The notes under the pieces were generated by a model. It was not told the origin of the DNA, ran no database searches, and saw only the letters and a list, made by a program, of their open reading frames with translations. A program made the translations under genes and the position numbers. A stretch of 64,000 nucleotides of DNA from Methanocalculus chunghsingensis (lineage in GTDB: Archaea > Halobacteriota > Methanomicrobia > Methanomicrobiales > Methanocorpusculaceae), in NCBI RefSeq assembly GCF_018132105.1, contig NZ_JWHL01000010.1, positions 1 to 64,000 on the forward strand. Reading direction: 5' to 3'. Of the stretch, positions 1-7,614 are shown in pieces. Within the stretch, counting starts at the first letter, position 1. Every line of letters starts with the position of its first letter.

Positions 1-155
1 CATAGTTGCTATCAGGTGTGATGAACCATAAAGGTTGCGGGAGCTCGTAGACGGCTCTCATCCCCCAGCTTGCGCAAGGGGACTTCTCGCCTGTGGAGTT
101 AAAGGCCTTCCCCATCAGATTCATTTATGAGCCTGTGGTGGGAGGCCATCAGTGA
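1..155 (+). pseudogene. 3' remnant of an IS200/IS605-type TnpB gene
   Basis: The frame ending at the TGA at 153-155 reads a tail with GSS, a TAG stop at 48-50, then TALIPQLAQGDFSPVE and EPVVGGHQ. This resembles the loose C-terminal extension of archaeal TnpB proteins, but with in-frame stops at 3-5 and 48-50 it cannot be translated through. An imperfect hairpin spans about 140-170 (AGGCCAT against ATGGTTGCCT), as expected near a right end of such elements. Only the last part lies in the window, so its age and the rest of the element cannot be judged. The family assignment rests on remembered tail motifs and is moderate. Confidence 0.42.
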
Positions 156-442
156 ATGGTTGCCTAAACGATGATCTCACTCACACTAACGGTATGGATA
201 CGGACAATGATCAGATGGATCGATTTGGAGATGACCCGATTTGGAGGGTATGGAAAGTCTTCTGCAAATCAATCAAAAAACACTATTAGAGGTCTCAATC
301 GTATCAAACAGTCACCATCTTCAGATTGTGTATTCCAAATAAGGCAATCAATACTGATTTATTTCTATATAGTTAATTTAATCATATTTACATCACCATC
401 AAATAGACATATTTAATTTATATCCCCAACATAGTTTTCGAT
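156..442 (+). promoter_or_regulatory. AT-rich leader and promoter region of wtpABC
   Basis: No convincing gene lies here; an 81-codon open frame at 171-416 has no family features and low-complexity content. The AT-rich run TTTAATTTATAT at 412-423 is a good archaeal TATA box and would place the transcription start close to the wtpA ATG at 443, so the message may have a very short leader. Confidence 0.4.
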
Positions 443-1480
443 ATGAAACAGATGAAGAATGTTCTCTTCGCTCTGGCGCTTGTAATAGCCGCAGTATTTT
501 TCTGTGGGTGCATGGGTCAGGATGAACCTGCACCGATAGAAAACACTCCTGCAATTTCCGGTGTTGTTACCGTATTTCATGCTGGAAGCCTCACAGTGCC
601 CTTCGAGGAGCTTGAGGCTGCTTTTGAAGCTGCCTATCCAGGTACTGATGTTCGGCTGGTTCCAGGTGGATCAACCAAGATGGTTAAAGAGATTACAGAC
701 CTCGATAAAAGTGCGGATGTACTCGCATCAGCAGATTATACGCTTATTCCGAGCCTGATGATGCCGGATTATGCAGATTGGTATGTCACCTTTGCAAAGA
801 ACCGTATGGTACTCTGCTACACTGATGAGAGCTTATATGCTGATGAGGTAAATGCCGACAACTGGTATACAATACTTGAGAAATCCGATGTGGCATGGGC
901 ATTCTCCGATCCCAACCTCGATCCCTGTGGATATAGATCCCTGATGACCATGAAACTCGCTGAAACACATTATGGTGATGATACCATCTTTGAACGGCTC
1001 GTTGTAGCAAATTCTGCGATTACTGTTTCAGTCAGCGATGAAGTCTCTACAATCCATGCAACGTCACCCGAACCGAAGGGAAAACTACAAATACGCCCTA
1101 AATCTGTCGAGCTTGTCCAGATGCTTCAGAGCGGTGGCCTTGATTATGCATGGGAATATCGGTCTGTTGCTGTTCAACACAACCTGAAATTCATCGAACT
1201 TCCAGAAGCAATTGACCTCTCATCCATTGAGTTCGAATCTACCTATGCTACTGTTATTATTGATACGGAAGGAGGTATGATGACTGGTAAGCCAATCGTC
1301 TATGGTGCAACTGTTCCGGATAATTCAGAGAATCCTGCAGCAGGTCTTGCATTTATCGAGATGTTAATCGACTCAACCGGAAATGCGGTTATGGATGGTC
1401 AGGGCCAGCCTCCGATTGTTCCGGCAGGCGGATATGGCAACATACCGGCAGAACTGAAGGGCCTCACAGCCACCTCCTGA
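443..1480 (+). CDS. wtpA: Tungstate/molybdate-binding lipoprotein
   Basis: Binds tungstate (or molybdate) outside the membrane and delivers it to the WtpB/WtpC transporter. The 345-residue protein starts with a signal peptide and a lipobox (FCGC, residues about 20-23), then a low-complexity linker and a periplasmic-binding fold. The opening VTVFHAGSLTVPFEE and the GGSTKMVKEI segment are typical of archaeal WtpA/ModA. The permease gene follows 23 bases after the stop and then the ATPase gene, which supports the call. Tungsten is needed in methanogens for formylmethanofuran dehydrogenase and formate dehydrogenase, so this is probably the cell's tungsten supply; substrate preference cannot be read from the sequence. 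Confidence 0.93.
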   Translation: MKQMKNVLFALALVIAAVFFCGCMGQDEPAPIENTPAISGVVTVFHAGSLTVPFEELEAAFEAAYPGTDVRLVPGGSTKMVKEITDLDKSADVLASADYTLIPSLMMPDYADWYVTFAKNRMVLCYTDESLYADEVNADNWYTILEKSDVAWAFSDPNLDPCGYRSLMTMKLAETHYGDDTIFERLVVANSAITVSVSDEVSTIHATSPEPKGKLQIRPKSVELVQMLQSGGLDYAWEYRSVAVQHNLKFIELPEAIDLSSIEFESTYATVIIDTEGGMMTGKPIVYGATVPDNSENPAAGLAFIEMLIDSTGNAVMDGQGQPPIVPAGGYGNIPAELKGLTATS

Positions 1481-1503
1481 ATTCCTTCTTTTTTCGATCT
1501 GCT

Positions 1504-2316
1504 ATGGCTCAATGTTCATTTCTTCGTGACCGCTGCCTTCTCTTTTTTTCACTCCTTGGGGGCCTTATCCTTGGTATTACGATTTTGCCCCTCCTGAATA
1601 TGACAATTCAGGAGCTTTCTGATATCCCACATCTTCTGCAGGTCGCATCCGATTCCAAAGTGATCGACTCGATCATCCTCACAATGGGAGCCGGTGCAAA
1701 TGCGATAATTATTCTTATGATCTTTGGCATTCCGTTGGCCTATGTACTTGCACGAGCAGAATTTATGGGAAAAAAATTTGTCGAGACTATTGTTGATATT
1801 CCTCTGATGCTCCCCCATACTGTTGCTGGGATCCTCGTGTATATCCTCTTCATGAAACGGGGATTGGTAGGGGGTCCTCTCTACAATATCGGTTTCTCAT
1901 TCGAAGATGCCTATCCGGGAATTGTTGTTGCTATGCTCTTTGTATCATCCCCGTATTTTATCAATTCAGCTCGGGAAGGATTTGAGAAGGTGCCGCTTCA
2001 CCTTGAAAATGTGGCACGAACTCTCGGAGCAACAAGGTTTTCAGCATTTCTGCATGTAACTCTGCCCCTTTCTGCACGTCATATCTATAATGGAGCTATT
2101 TTTTCCTGGGGAAGAGCTATTGGAGAATTTGCTGCAATCATAATGATTGCTTATTATCCGATGGTCATCTCAACACTGCTCTATTATCGCTTTTCCACAG
2201 GAGGCCTTAAAGAGAGTAGTAGTATTGCTTTCATCCTGATCCTGTCATGTTTTACCGTTTTTCTTATTCTTCGTTATCTGTCACGATTTATAGGGAGGTA
2301 TGATGATCGAGTTTGA
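1504..2316 (+). CDS. wtpB: Tungstate ABC transporter permease
   Basis: Membrane channel subunit of the tungstate transporter. The 270 residues hold about six hydrophobic segments, and the EAA-type loop that contacts the ATPase is visible around ENVARTLGATRFSAFLHVTLPLS (about residues 168-190). Length and order fit ModB/WtpB permeases. It lies between wtpA and wtpC and overlaps the latter by 17 bases, which indicates translational coupling. No clear Shine-Dalgarno sequence precedes the ATG at 1504. Confidence 0.92.
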   Translation: MAQCSFLRDRCLLFFSLLGGLILGITILPLLNMTIQELSDIPHLLQVASDSKVIDSIILTMGAGANAIIILMIFGIPLAYVLARAEFMGKKFVETIVDIPLMLPHTVAGILVYILFMKRGLVGGPLYNIGFSFEDAYPGIVVAMLFVSSPYFINSAREGFEKVPLHLENVARTLGATRFSAFLHVTLPLSARHIYNGAIFSWGRAIGEFAAIIMIAYYPMVISTLLYYRFSTGGLKESSSIAFILILSCFTVFLILRYLSRFIGRYDDRV

Positions 2317-3379
2317 TAAGCTCTCCCTCAGGCTTGGAGATTTTTATCTTCAGGATGTTTCAATCAGGATCAATAGAGGTGATTACTACTTCATCATCGG
2401 CCCGTCAGGTGCCGGAAAAACTGTAATTCTTGAGGCGATTGCAGGGCTCCATCTACCAGATTCAGGAATGATTACAATCGATGATCGGAATGTAGCTGCT
2501 CTCCCTCCTGAAAAGCGTCGGATTGCGTTAGTATATCAGGACTACTCGCTCTTTCCACACATGAGTGTCGAGAAGAATATCGGTTTTGGCCTCAGAATGC
2601 AAAAATGTTCAAAAGAAGAGATTCATAGGCGTGTCAGCCGACTGCTTGAACAATTTGGCATAGTACACCTAAAAAAACGGTATCCCGGCACTTTGAGCGG
2701 AGGGGAACAGCAAAGGGTTGCCATTGCCAGAGCATTGGCCTCTGATCCGGAAATTCTTCTCCTTGATGAGCCATTTGCAGCACTTGACCCGATAACACGC
2801 GAACAGATCATTATGGATCTTCTTCGAATCCATCGGAAAAAGAATCTCACGATTGTGCAGGTGACTCATTCACGAGAGGAGATCATGCGTATGGCAAACC
2901 GATGTGCGGTGATCATCGACGGAATATGCGTTCAGGAAGGTCCGGTTGAATCTGTCTTTCAGAATCCTGGGAGTACAGTAGTTGCACGGTTTATCGGCAT
3001 GGATAATGTCATTCCAGGAGTTATCATCGCACGTTCATCTGGACTCACAACAATTAATCTTGGAGGGAAGAGTATCACTGCCGTTTCTGATGCATCTCCC
3101 GGCGATCCGGTTGAAATTGCTTTCCGTGCGATCGATGTGACGGTAGAGCTTCATAATGGTTTCATAAGTTCGGCACAAAATCGTTTCATTGCCACAATAA
3201 CTGCTGTTGTTCCCCTTGGAGGCCCCCTTACGCAGGTGCATATGGATGCAGGTTTTCCTATCCTTGCACTCGTCACCACACTCTCAGCAGAACAACTGGA
3301 TTTTTCACCGGGCATGGATGTGGTTGCATCGATCAAAGCAAGTGCGATCAAAGTGATCGAAAACGAAGGAGTAACATAA
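2300..3379 (+). CDS. wtpC: Tungstate ABC transporter ATP-binding protein
   Basis: ATPase that powers tungstate uptake. Walker A is GPSGAGKT (about residues 34-41), the signature is LSGGEQQRVAIARAL (about 133-147) and Walker B is ILLLDEPFAALD. The C-terminal third (from about residue 235) fits a TOBE-like oxyanion-sensing domain. The 359-residue length matches WtpC/ModC. The ribosome site GGGAGGT (2293-2299) abuts the first ATG at 2300, so the second ATG at 2303 may be the true start. The gene overlaps wtpB by 17 bases and ends the operon. Confidence 0.92.
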   Translation: MMIEFDKLSLRLGDFYLQDVSIRINRGDYYFIIGPSGAGKTVILEAIAGLHLPDSGMITIDDRNVAALPPEKRRIALVYQDYSLFPHMSVEKNIGFGLRMQKCSKEEIHRRVSRLLEQFGIVHLKKRYPGTLSGGEQQRVAIARALASDPEILLLDEPFAALDPITREQIIMDLLRIHRKKNLTIVQVTHSREEIMRMANRCAVIIDGICVQEGPVESVFQNPGSTVVARFIGMDNVIPGVIIARSSGLTTINLGGKSITAVSDASPGDPVEIAFRAIDVTVELHNGFISSAQNRFIATITAVVPLGGPLTQVHMDAGFPILALVTTLSAEQLDFSPGMDVVASIKASAIKVIENEGVT

Positions 3380-3479
3380 AAAAAGATCAAAATATCCATG
3401 CATTGATTTAGTCCGAAATCAGGGCACGGCTCAGGGAGCTGAAGGAAGAGGAGAAGTAAGTTCCTGGCAACCACCCTGA

Positions 3480-4145
3480 TCAGAGCCCTTTCCAGGCAGG
3501 ACAGGCAAGCTCACAGGCGCGGCAGTGATCGGCCTGTCCACTCCCCCTCTCTTTATCCTTATTCATCCGCTCCATGCATCTGCTCCGGCTGTACCTGCCG
3601 CTGGAGAAGGAATGCATCGGGCAGGCATGATGACAGAGCTTTCCACAGTCTGCACAGGGAAGGACCAGAGGCGGCAGATTCGGATCATGGGTTTTCAGAT
3701 CCACCCATACCGCCCGAAACCGGATTCTCGGACCAAAGCCAGGAACCAGAACGAGATTATTCGCCCCGATGATACCAATGCCCGCCATACAGGCCGCATC
3801 CTTGAGATAGATGCCGCCATCCTCAAGCCGATACGGGATGGTGTATGCCTCTCTTCCGGAGGTCTCCGCGAGCCACCTGCAAAGAGATCTGCCAATCTCC
3901 CCGAGGATACGATCTCCCGGCGTCCCTCTCCCTTCTTCCCAGAGGTCGAGATCCGGATCTGCGGGATCATGGAAGAGCCCAAGGATGATGTATGTGCCCC
4001 GGTCCCGGTCAGATCCCTGGTGGCCGTCGGCGATTGCGGATGGACAGTTGATGAGCCTCGCTGCAGGGACAGCACCGGCAACATCCACACCAAGTTCAAG
4101 CGCTTTCTCAAGAGCTGCGCAGATAATCTCCTGGTCACCATTCAT
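3480..4145 (-). CDS. 4Fe-4S protein related to epoxyqueuosine reductase (QueG-like)
   Basis: The 221-residue protein has a QueG-like N-terminal half (KDAACMAGIGIIGANNLVLVPGFGPRIRFRAVWVD, about residues 115-150) and a cysteine-rich C-terminus (CADCGKLCHHACP, then CRACELACP) that would bind one or two 4Fe-4S clusters. Known QueG is a B12-dependent reductase in bacterial tRNA queuosine synthesis and is longer; archaea make archaeosine instead, so the substrate here is unknown. It lies 106 bases downstream of the MscS gene on the same strand and may be co-transcribed. I assign only the family. Confidence 0.65.
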   Translation of the reverse strand: MNGDQEIICAALEKALELGVDVAGAVPAARLINCPSAIADGHQGSDRDRGTYIILGLFHDPADPDLDLWEEGRGTPGDRILGEIGRSLCRWLAETSGREAYTIPYRLEDGGIYLKDAACMAGIGIIGANNLVLVPGFGPRIRFRAVWVDLKTHDPNLPPLVLPCADCGKLCHHACPMHSFSSGRYSRSRCMERMNKDKERGSGQADHCRACELACPAWKGL

Positions 4146-4251
4146 GGCGAAAGGATGGAGAGGGAAGGTAATGAATGCTGTGGTCTATGGAACCACCATC
4201 TCCGGCTGTCATCAGAGAAGCTCAATTCCAATTCATTCAGTGGAGAAAATG

Positions 4252-5076
4252 TTATTGTGGAGAATCCAGATGGATATCCATCTGGGGGAAGGGGATCTCG
4301 ATATCAGCTTCCCTGAACGCTGTGACGATCTTTTTTGTCAGATCAAATTTTACTCCCCACAAATCCGGTGTTTTCGTCCATGCCCGCATCGAGAGATTGA
4401 TGGATGAATCTGCCAGCTCGGTAACGACCACCGATGGAGCCGGCGTCGGGAGCACCAGATCATGGCCCTCCATCAGACTGGTGGCGACCCTGATAGCACG
4501 ATCGAGGTCACTCCCATATGCAACTCCGACCGTGACATCGACACGGCGTGTCTCCATTCGGGTGGAATTGATAACCGGACTTCCCCAGACGAGAGAGTTT
4601 GGGATGGTCACAAAGGTGTTATCGGGTTTTAACAACTCAGTTGCCATGATACCGACAGATACAACGGTTCCGGAGATACCATTGACCTCCACAAACTCAT
4701 TTTTATCAATAGGGCGGAGTGCAGCAATCCAAACACCGGCAGCAAGGTTTGAGATGGTGCTCTGGAGACCAAAGCCGAGGATGAGGCCTATTACCGCAGA
4801 GAGTCCAAGCACCATAGAAGAGACATCAGCGCCGAGTATTGCAAGGATGAGAAGGAGAAGAAGTACATACAACAAAACAGAGAGAAAACTGGCGAGAAAT
4901 TCCACGACAAGTTCAGGAAGACACGACGTTCTGGAGAGTGAACGCCTGAATATCAAACCGAGAATTTTTACGACGAAAAAACCCAGAACAGCAATAATGA
5001 CCGCGAGGAGTATCGTATCAAATGTAATCTCAACAAGAGGGATTGTCGTATTGGAAAAAGTATCCGGAATCTCCAT
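4252..5076 (-). CDS. mscS: Small-conductance mechanosensitive channel (MscS family)
   Basis: Membrane channel that opens under tension and protects against osmotic downshock. Three hydrophobic segments lie in the first 110 residues, followed by the pore helix region GLSAVIGLILGFGLQSTISNLAAGVWIAALRPI and the beta domain with FVEVNGISGTVVSVGI, both hallmarks of MscS. About 274 residues. I prefer the ATG at 5076 (MEIPDTF); a GTG at 5103 would add nine residues. The gene is divergent from the universal stress protein gene, and the QueG-like gene follows it. Confidence 0.88.
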   Translation of the reverse strand: MEIPDTFSNTTIPLVEITFDTILLAVIIAVLGFFVVKILGLIFRRSLSRTSCLPELVVEFLASFLSVLLYVLLLLLILAILGADVSSMVLGLSAVIGLILGFGLQSTISNLAAGVWIAALRPIDKNEFVEVNGISGTVVSVGIMATELLKPDNTFVTIPNSLVWGSPVINSTRMETRRVDVTVGVAYGSDLDRAIRVATSLMEGHDLVLPTPAPSVVVTELADSSINLSMRAWTKTPDLWGVKFDLTKKIVTAFREADIEIPFPQMDIHLDSPQ

Positions 5077-5103
5077 ACAGAGTGGCAGTGAGCGGGAACC
5101 CAC

Positions 5104-5240
5104 ATAATTGTATCCCCTACATACAATAATTTATAATGAAATTTATATTTTTTATTGTATTATTAGATTCGGATCTCATGTGATTCCACTATCGGAAGAA
5201 TACCTTTTTATTGGATCGTCAGAAAGGGAGGGTGAGTGCA
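5104..5240. promoter_or_regulatory. Divergent promoter region, mscS and usp
   Basis: Very AT-rich spacer. TATA-like runs for mscS on the minus strand lie at about 5123-5155 (ATTATAAATTATTG and AAATATAAATTT read on that strand). CCTTTTTATTGG at 5203-5214 is a candidate for the plus-strand gene. The Shine-Dalgarno GGGAGGGTGA at 5226-5235 decides the ATG at 5241 over the in-frame TTG at 5211. Confidence 0.45.
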
Positions 5241-5696
5241 ATGACAAAGAAAATTCTGATGGCTGTTGATGGCTCCAATGGATCGAAGCGTGCGATGATG
5301 CGAACAATTGACTGGTTTCCTGTAGATACTGAATATCATGCAGTCTTTGTTCATGCGCCTGATGAAACGATCCGTATTCCGGATGCCATCCCCCCGCATG
5401 CGGCAACAGGCGGGCTCGATCCTGAGCCGGGACTGGGCCGCATCATTGATGAGCGTGAGAAAGAATTCATCGAAAAGCTGCTGAGGGATGTGATGGATAG
5501 TCGTGGAGTAGAGATCCGCCTGCATATCCGGAGGGGGGATCCGCGACATGAGATCGTCGGGATTGCTGAGGAGATGGGTGTTGATCTTATCGTAATCGGA
5601 TCCCGTGGCCATGGCAGCATATCCCGCCTCCTCCTTGGAAGTGTCAGCTCGTTTGTCCTGGAGCATGCACCGGTATCGGCGTTGGTTGTCCGTTGA
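5241..5696 (+). CDS. Universal stress protein, UspA family
   Basis: Small cytosolic protein of about 151 residues with the UspA fold. The N-terminus KKILMAVDGSNGSKRAMM and the C-terminal nucleotide loop VIGSRGHGSISRLLLGSVSSFVLEHAPVSALVVR carry the G-2x-G-9x-G(S/T) motif of ATP-binding members. The start is fixed by a strong ribosome site at 5226-5235. Such proteins are common in multiple copies in methanogens, and their exact roles are mostly unknown. The gene stands alone between the mscS promoter and the phosphoesterase gene. Confidence 0.9.
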   Translation: MTKKILMAVDGSNGSKRAMMRTIDWFPVDTEYHAVFVHAPDETIRIPDAIPPHAATGGLDPEPGLGRIIDEREKEFIEKLLRDVMDSRGVEIRLHIRRGDPRHEIVGIAEEMGVDLIVIGSRGHGSISRLLLGSVSSFVLEHAPVSALVVR

Positions 5697-5739
5697 ACAG
5701 ATATACATCATTTCATAAAACATCTCTCTCCATCCATAA

Positions 5740-6291
5740 ATGGAACCAGAAAACTACCATTCTGATGAGATGAGGAGTATGAGCGAGAGACCACGATTTG
5801 TCATTCAGAATCACGATGCAACGAGACTCCACTATGATCTCCGCCTCGAGGTCGGCGGTCTCCTCAAATCCTGGGCATTCCCCAAAGGGCCTTCTGTCAA
5901 TCCAAAGACGAAGCGCCTTGCGATGCCGACCGAGGATCACTCCCTCGAGTATGCCGGTTTTGAAGGAGTGATCCCGGAAGGGGAGTATGGCGCCGGGGTC
6001 GTCATGGTCTGGGATACCGGGTGGTATGAGAATATCAGGGCAGAAAAAGACGGTGCGGATATGGAGACCTCTCTCGCTGAGGGGAAGGCAGAGGTCCGTT
6101 TTGATGGAACGAAGATGAAAGGTGGCTGGGCCTTCATCCGGACAGGCGCGGGTGATACTGCCCGCTGGCTTGTTATCAAGATGGATGATCAGTATGCGGA
6201 TCGATCCAAGGAGCTGGTTGATACAGCCCCAGATTCTGCACTCACCGGACGGAGTATCGAAGAGATAGCCGAGGGTGAAAGAGAGAGCTGA
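5740..6291 (+). CDS. Stand-alone 3'-phosphoesterase (LigD PE domain)
   Basis: Predicted Mn-dependent 3'-phosphoesterase that trims 3'-phosphates or ribonucleotides at DNA ends. The 183 residues are almost wholly one LigD PE domain: FVIQNHDATRLHYDLRLEV (about residues 20-38) and MPTEDHSLEYAGFEGVIPEGEYGAG (about 66-90) hold the conserved metal and substrate residues. In bacteria the domain is fused to ligase and polymerase; here neither is present nearby, nor is Ku. The ATG at 5740 lacks a clear ribosome site; an alternative in-frame ATG is at 5779. The next gene overlaps by 17 bases, so the two are probably one operon. Confidence 0.85.
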   Translation: MEPENYHSDEMRSMSERPRFVIQNHDATRLHYDLRLEVGGLLKSWAFPKGPSVNPKTKRLAMPTEDHSLEYAGFEGVIPEGEYGAGVVMVWDTGWYENIRAEKDGADMETSLAEGKAEVRFDGTKMKGGWAFIRTGAGDTARWLVIKMDDQYADRSKELVDTAPDSALTGRSIEEIAEGERES

Positions 6292-6949
6292 TAAGGCACC
6301 GTTTTCATCTGTAAGATCCCAGATACTCCGGATGGATAGCAGACTGATGGCGATGCAGGAATACATCAGGGGAGCGTTTGCCGACTCAGGGGCTCATGGA
6401 TTCGATCATACACTCCGGGTCACAAAGCTCTGTGTCATTCTTGGCACCGAGGAGGGCGCGGAAATGCAGATACTTATACCCGCAGCTCTCTTTCACGATA
6501 TCGCCCGGCCGATTGAGGATAAAACCGGGATTCCTCATGAAGAGAAGGGTGCAGAGCTGGCTGAAGCCTACCTCCGATCGATACATTACCCGGATGTGTA
6601 CATTCCCGGTATTCTCCATGCCATCCGAGCACACAGGTACCGATCATCGGATGTGACCCCTGAGACGCTGGAGGCAAAAGTCCTCTCTGATGCCGATAAG
6701 CTGGATGCGATGGGTGCTGTCGGGATTGCCAGGACTTTTATGCAGGCAGGAGAGGAGAGAGGGGGAATCTCCGATGCGGTGCATCATATCAATGAGAAGT
6801 TGCTGAAGCTGAAGGATCGAATGCACACTGAGGCTGCACGGAAGATTGCCGTACAGAGGCATGCATTCCTCAAGGAGTTTCTTGAGATACTTCAAGTAGA
6901 TATACAAGCAGATTCAGAAGAATGCAGCGAGAAGGCTGCATACTGGTGA
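6275..6949 (+). CDS. HD-domain phosphohydrolase
   Basis: Predicted metal-dependent phosphohydrolase of the HD superfamily, 224 residues from a GTG at 6275; ATGs at 6332 and 6347 are alternatives. The metal ligands are visible as HGFDHTLRV, ALFHDIARP and the later SDADKLDAMGAVGIAR. The family (COG1418-like, yedJ-like) includes nucleotide hydrolases, but the substrate is unknown. The 17-base overlap with the phosphoesterase gene suggests a shared job in nucleic acid or nucleotide clean-up, which is an inference from context only. Confidence 0.8.
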   Translation: MKERADKAPFSSVRSQILRMDSRLMAMQEYIRGAFADSGAHGFDHTLRVTKLCVILGTEEGAEMQILIPAALFHDIARPIEDKTGIPHEEKGAELAEAYLRSIHYPDVYIPGILHAIRAHRYRSSDVTPETLEAKVLSDADKLDAMGAVGIARTFMQAGEERGGISDAVHHINEKLLKLKDRMHTEAARKIAVQRHAFLKEFLEILQVDIQADSEECSEKAAYW

Positions 6950-7614
6950 TTTCGAGTTAAGAATCAACCACAATTCCTCACGGTGAACCCTATCTGCATC
7001 AGATCTATTTTTCTCCAATTATTAAAATTTAAATCATAATATTTATTAGCTATTATGTTAATGAATCAGTATGCGTGCCTCCGTGATCGATCAAACTCAC
7101 CCCTCTAACTCGATACCGAGCCCGTCTGCATCGATATCTCAACAACCCTTCATCAGTGAAAATTCAATACGTGTGACGAGATCATCGATATCCAATGATT
7201 GGATGGACAGTTTCCGGAAAGGATCCGGGGGGCGCATCATACTTTTTTCATCTGGAAATAATTCTCAAAAAAATAGGAAAAGATCACACGAAGACAGTAT
7301 TCTGGTATTTGATGGCATCACCAGTCTGTCTGGTTTTTTGAGACCGTGCGGAGGCACGGATAAAAATAAACAAAAAGGAATAAAAATGAGGAGATGGAAG
7401 AACCTCCATGTTACTCTCAAGAAAGAACATGGTATGTCAAGTAATCAATTTCCGAGGATTGCAATCCTGAGCTCTCCTGCACAAGGCCGGGATACGATCA
7501 CAGCGAGGTGTAACAGGCATCTCTCTGCCATGACTCTCACAAGTATGCCATCTGCCGGCAGCATGCCTGTCAGGCTTCTCGTACCATACCCTGCAATAAG
7601 GAGAGAAGATCGCT
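6950..7614. other. 665-base gap without a convincing gene
   Basis: An AT-rich run at about 7017-7060 (with ATATTTATTAGC) could be a promoter. An open frame at 7071-7625 is Ser/Pro-rich and matches nothing I know; within it an ATG at 7386 has a weak ribosome site (AAAGGA) and would give a 79-residue protein that overlaps the kinase start. I do not call either a gene. The kinase's own ribosome site AAGGAGAGAAG lies just before 7615. The long leader could carry regulation, but I see no clear RNA structure. Confidence 0.4.

Noticed and set aside
171-416. 81-codon frame upstream of wtpA
   Set aside because: Low-complexity composition, no ribosome site and no recognisable domain; the region reads as promoter and element scar.
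3525-4316. 263-codon frame antisense to the QueG-like gene
   Set aside because: No domain pattern; the minus-strand frame has ordered iron-sulfur motifs.
4175-5107. 310-codon frame antisense to mscS
   Set aside because: Ser/Thr/Arg-rich shadow without motifs, while the minus strand gives a clear MscS channel.
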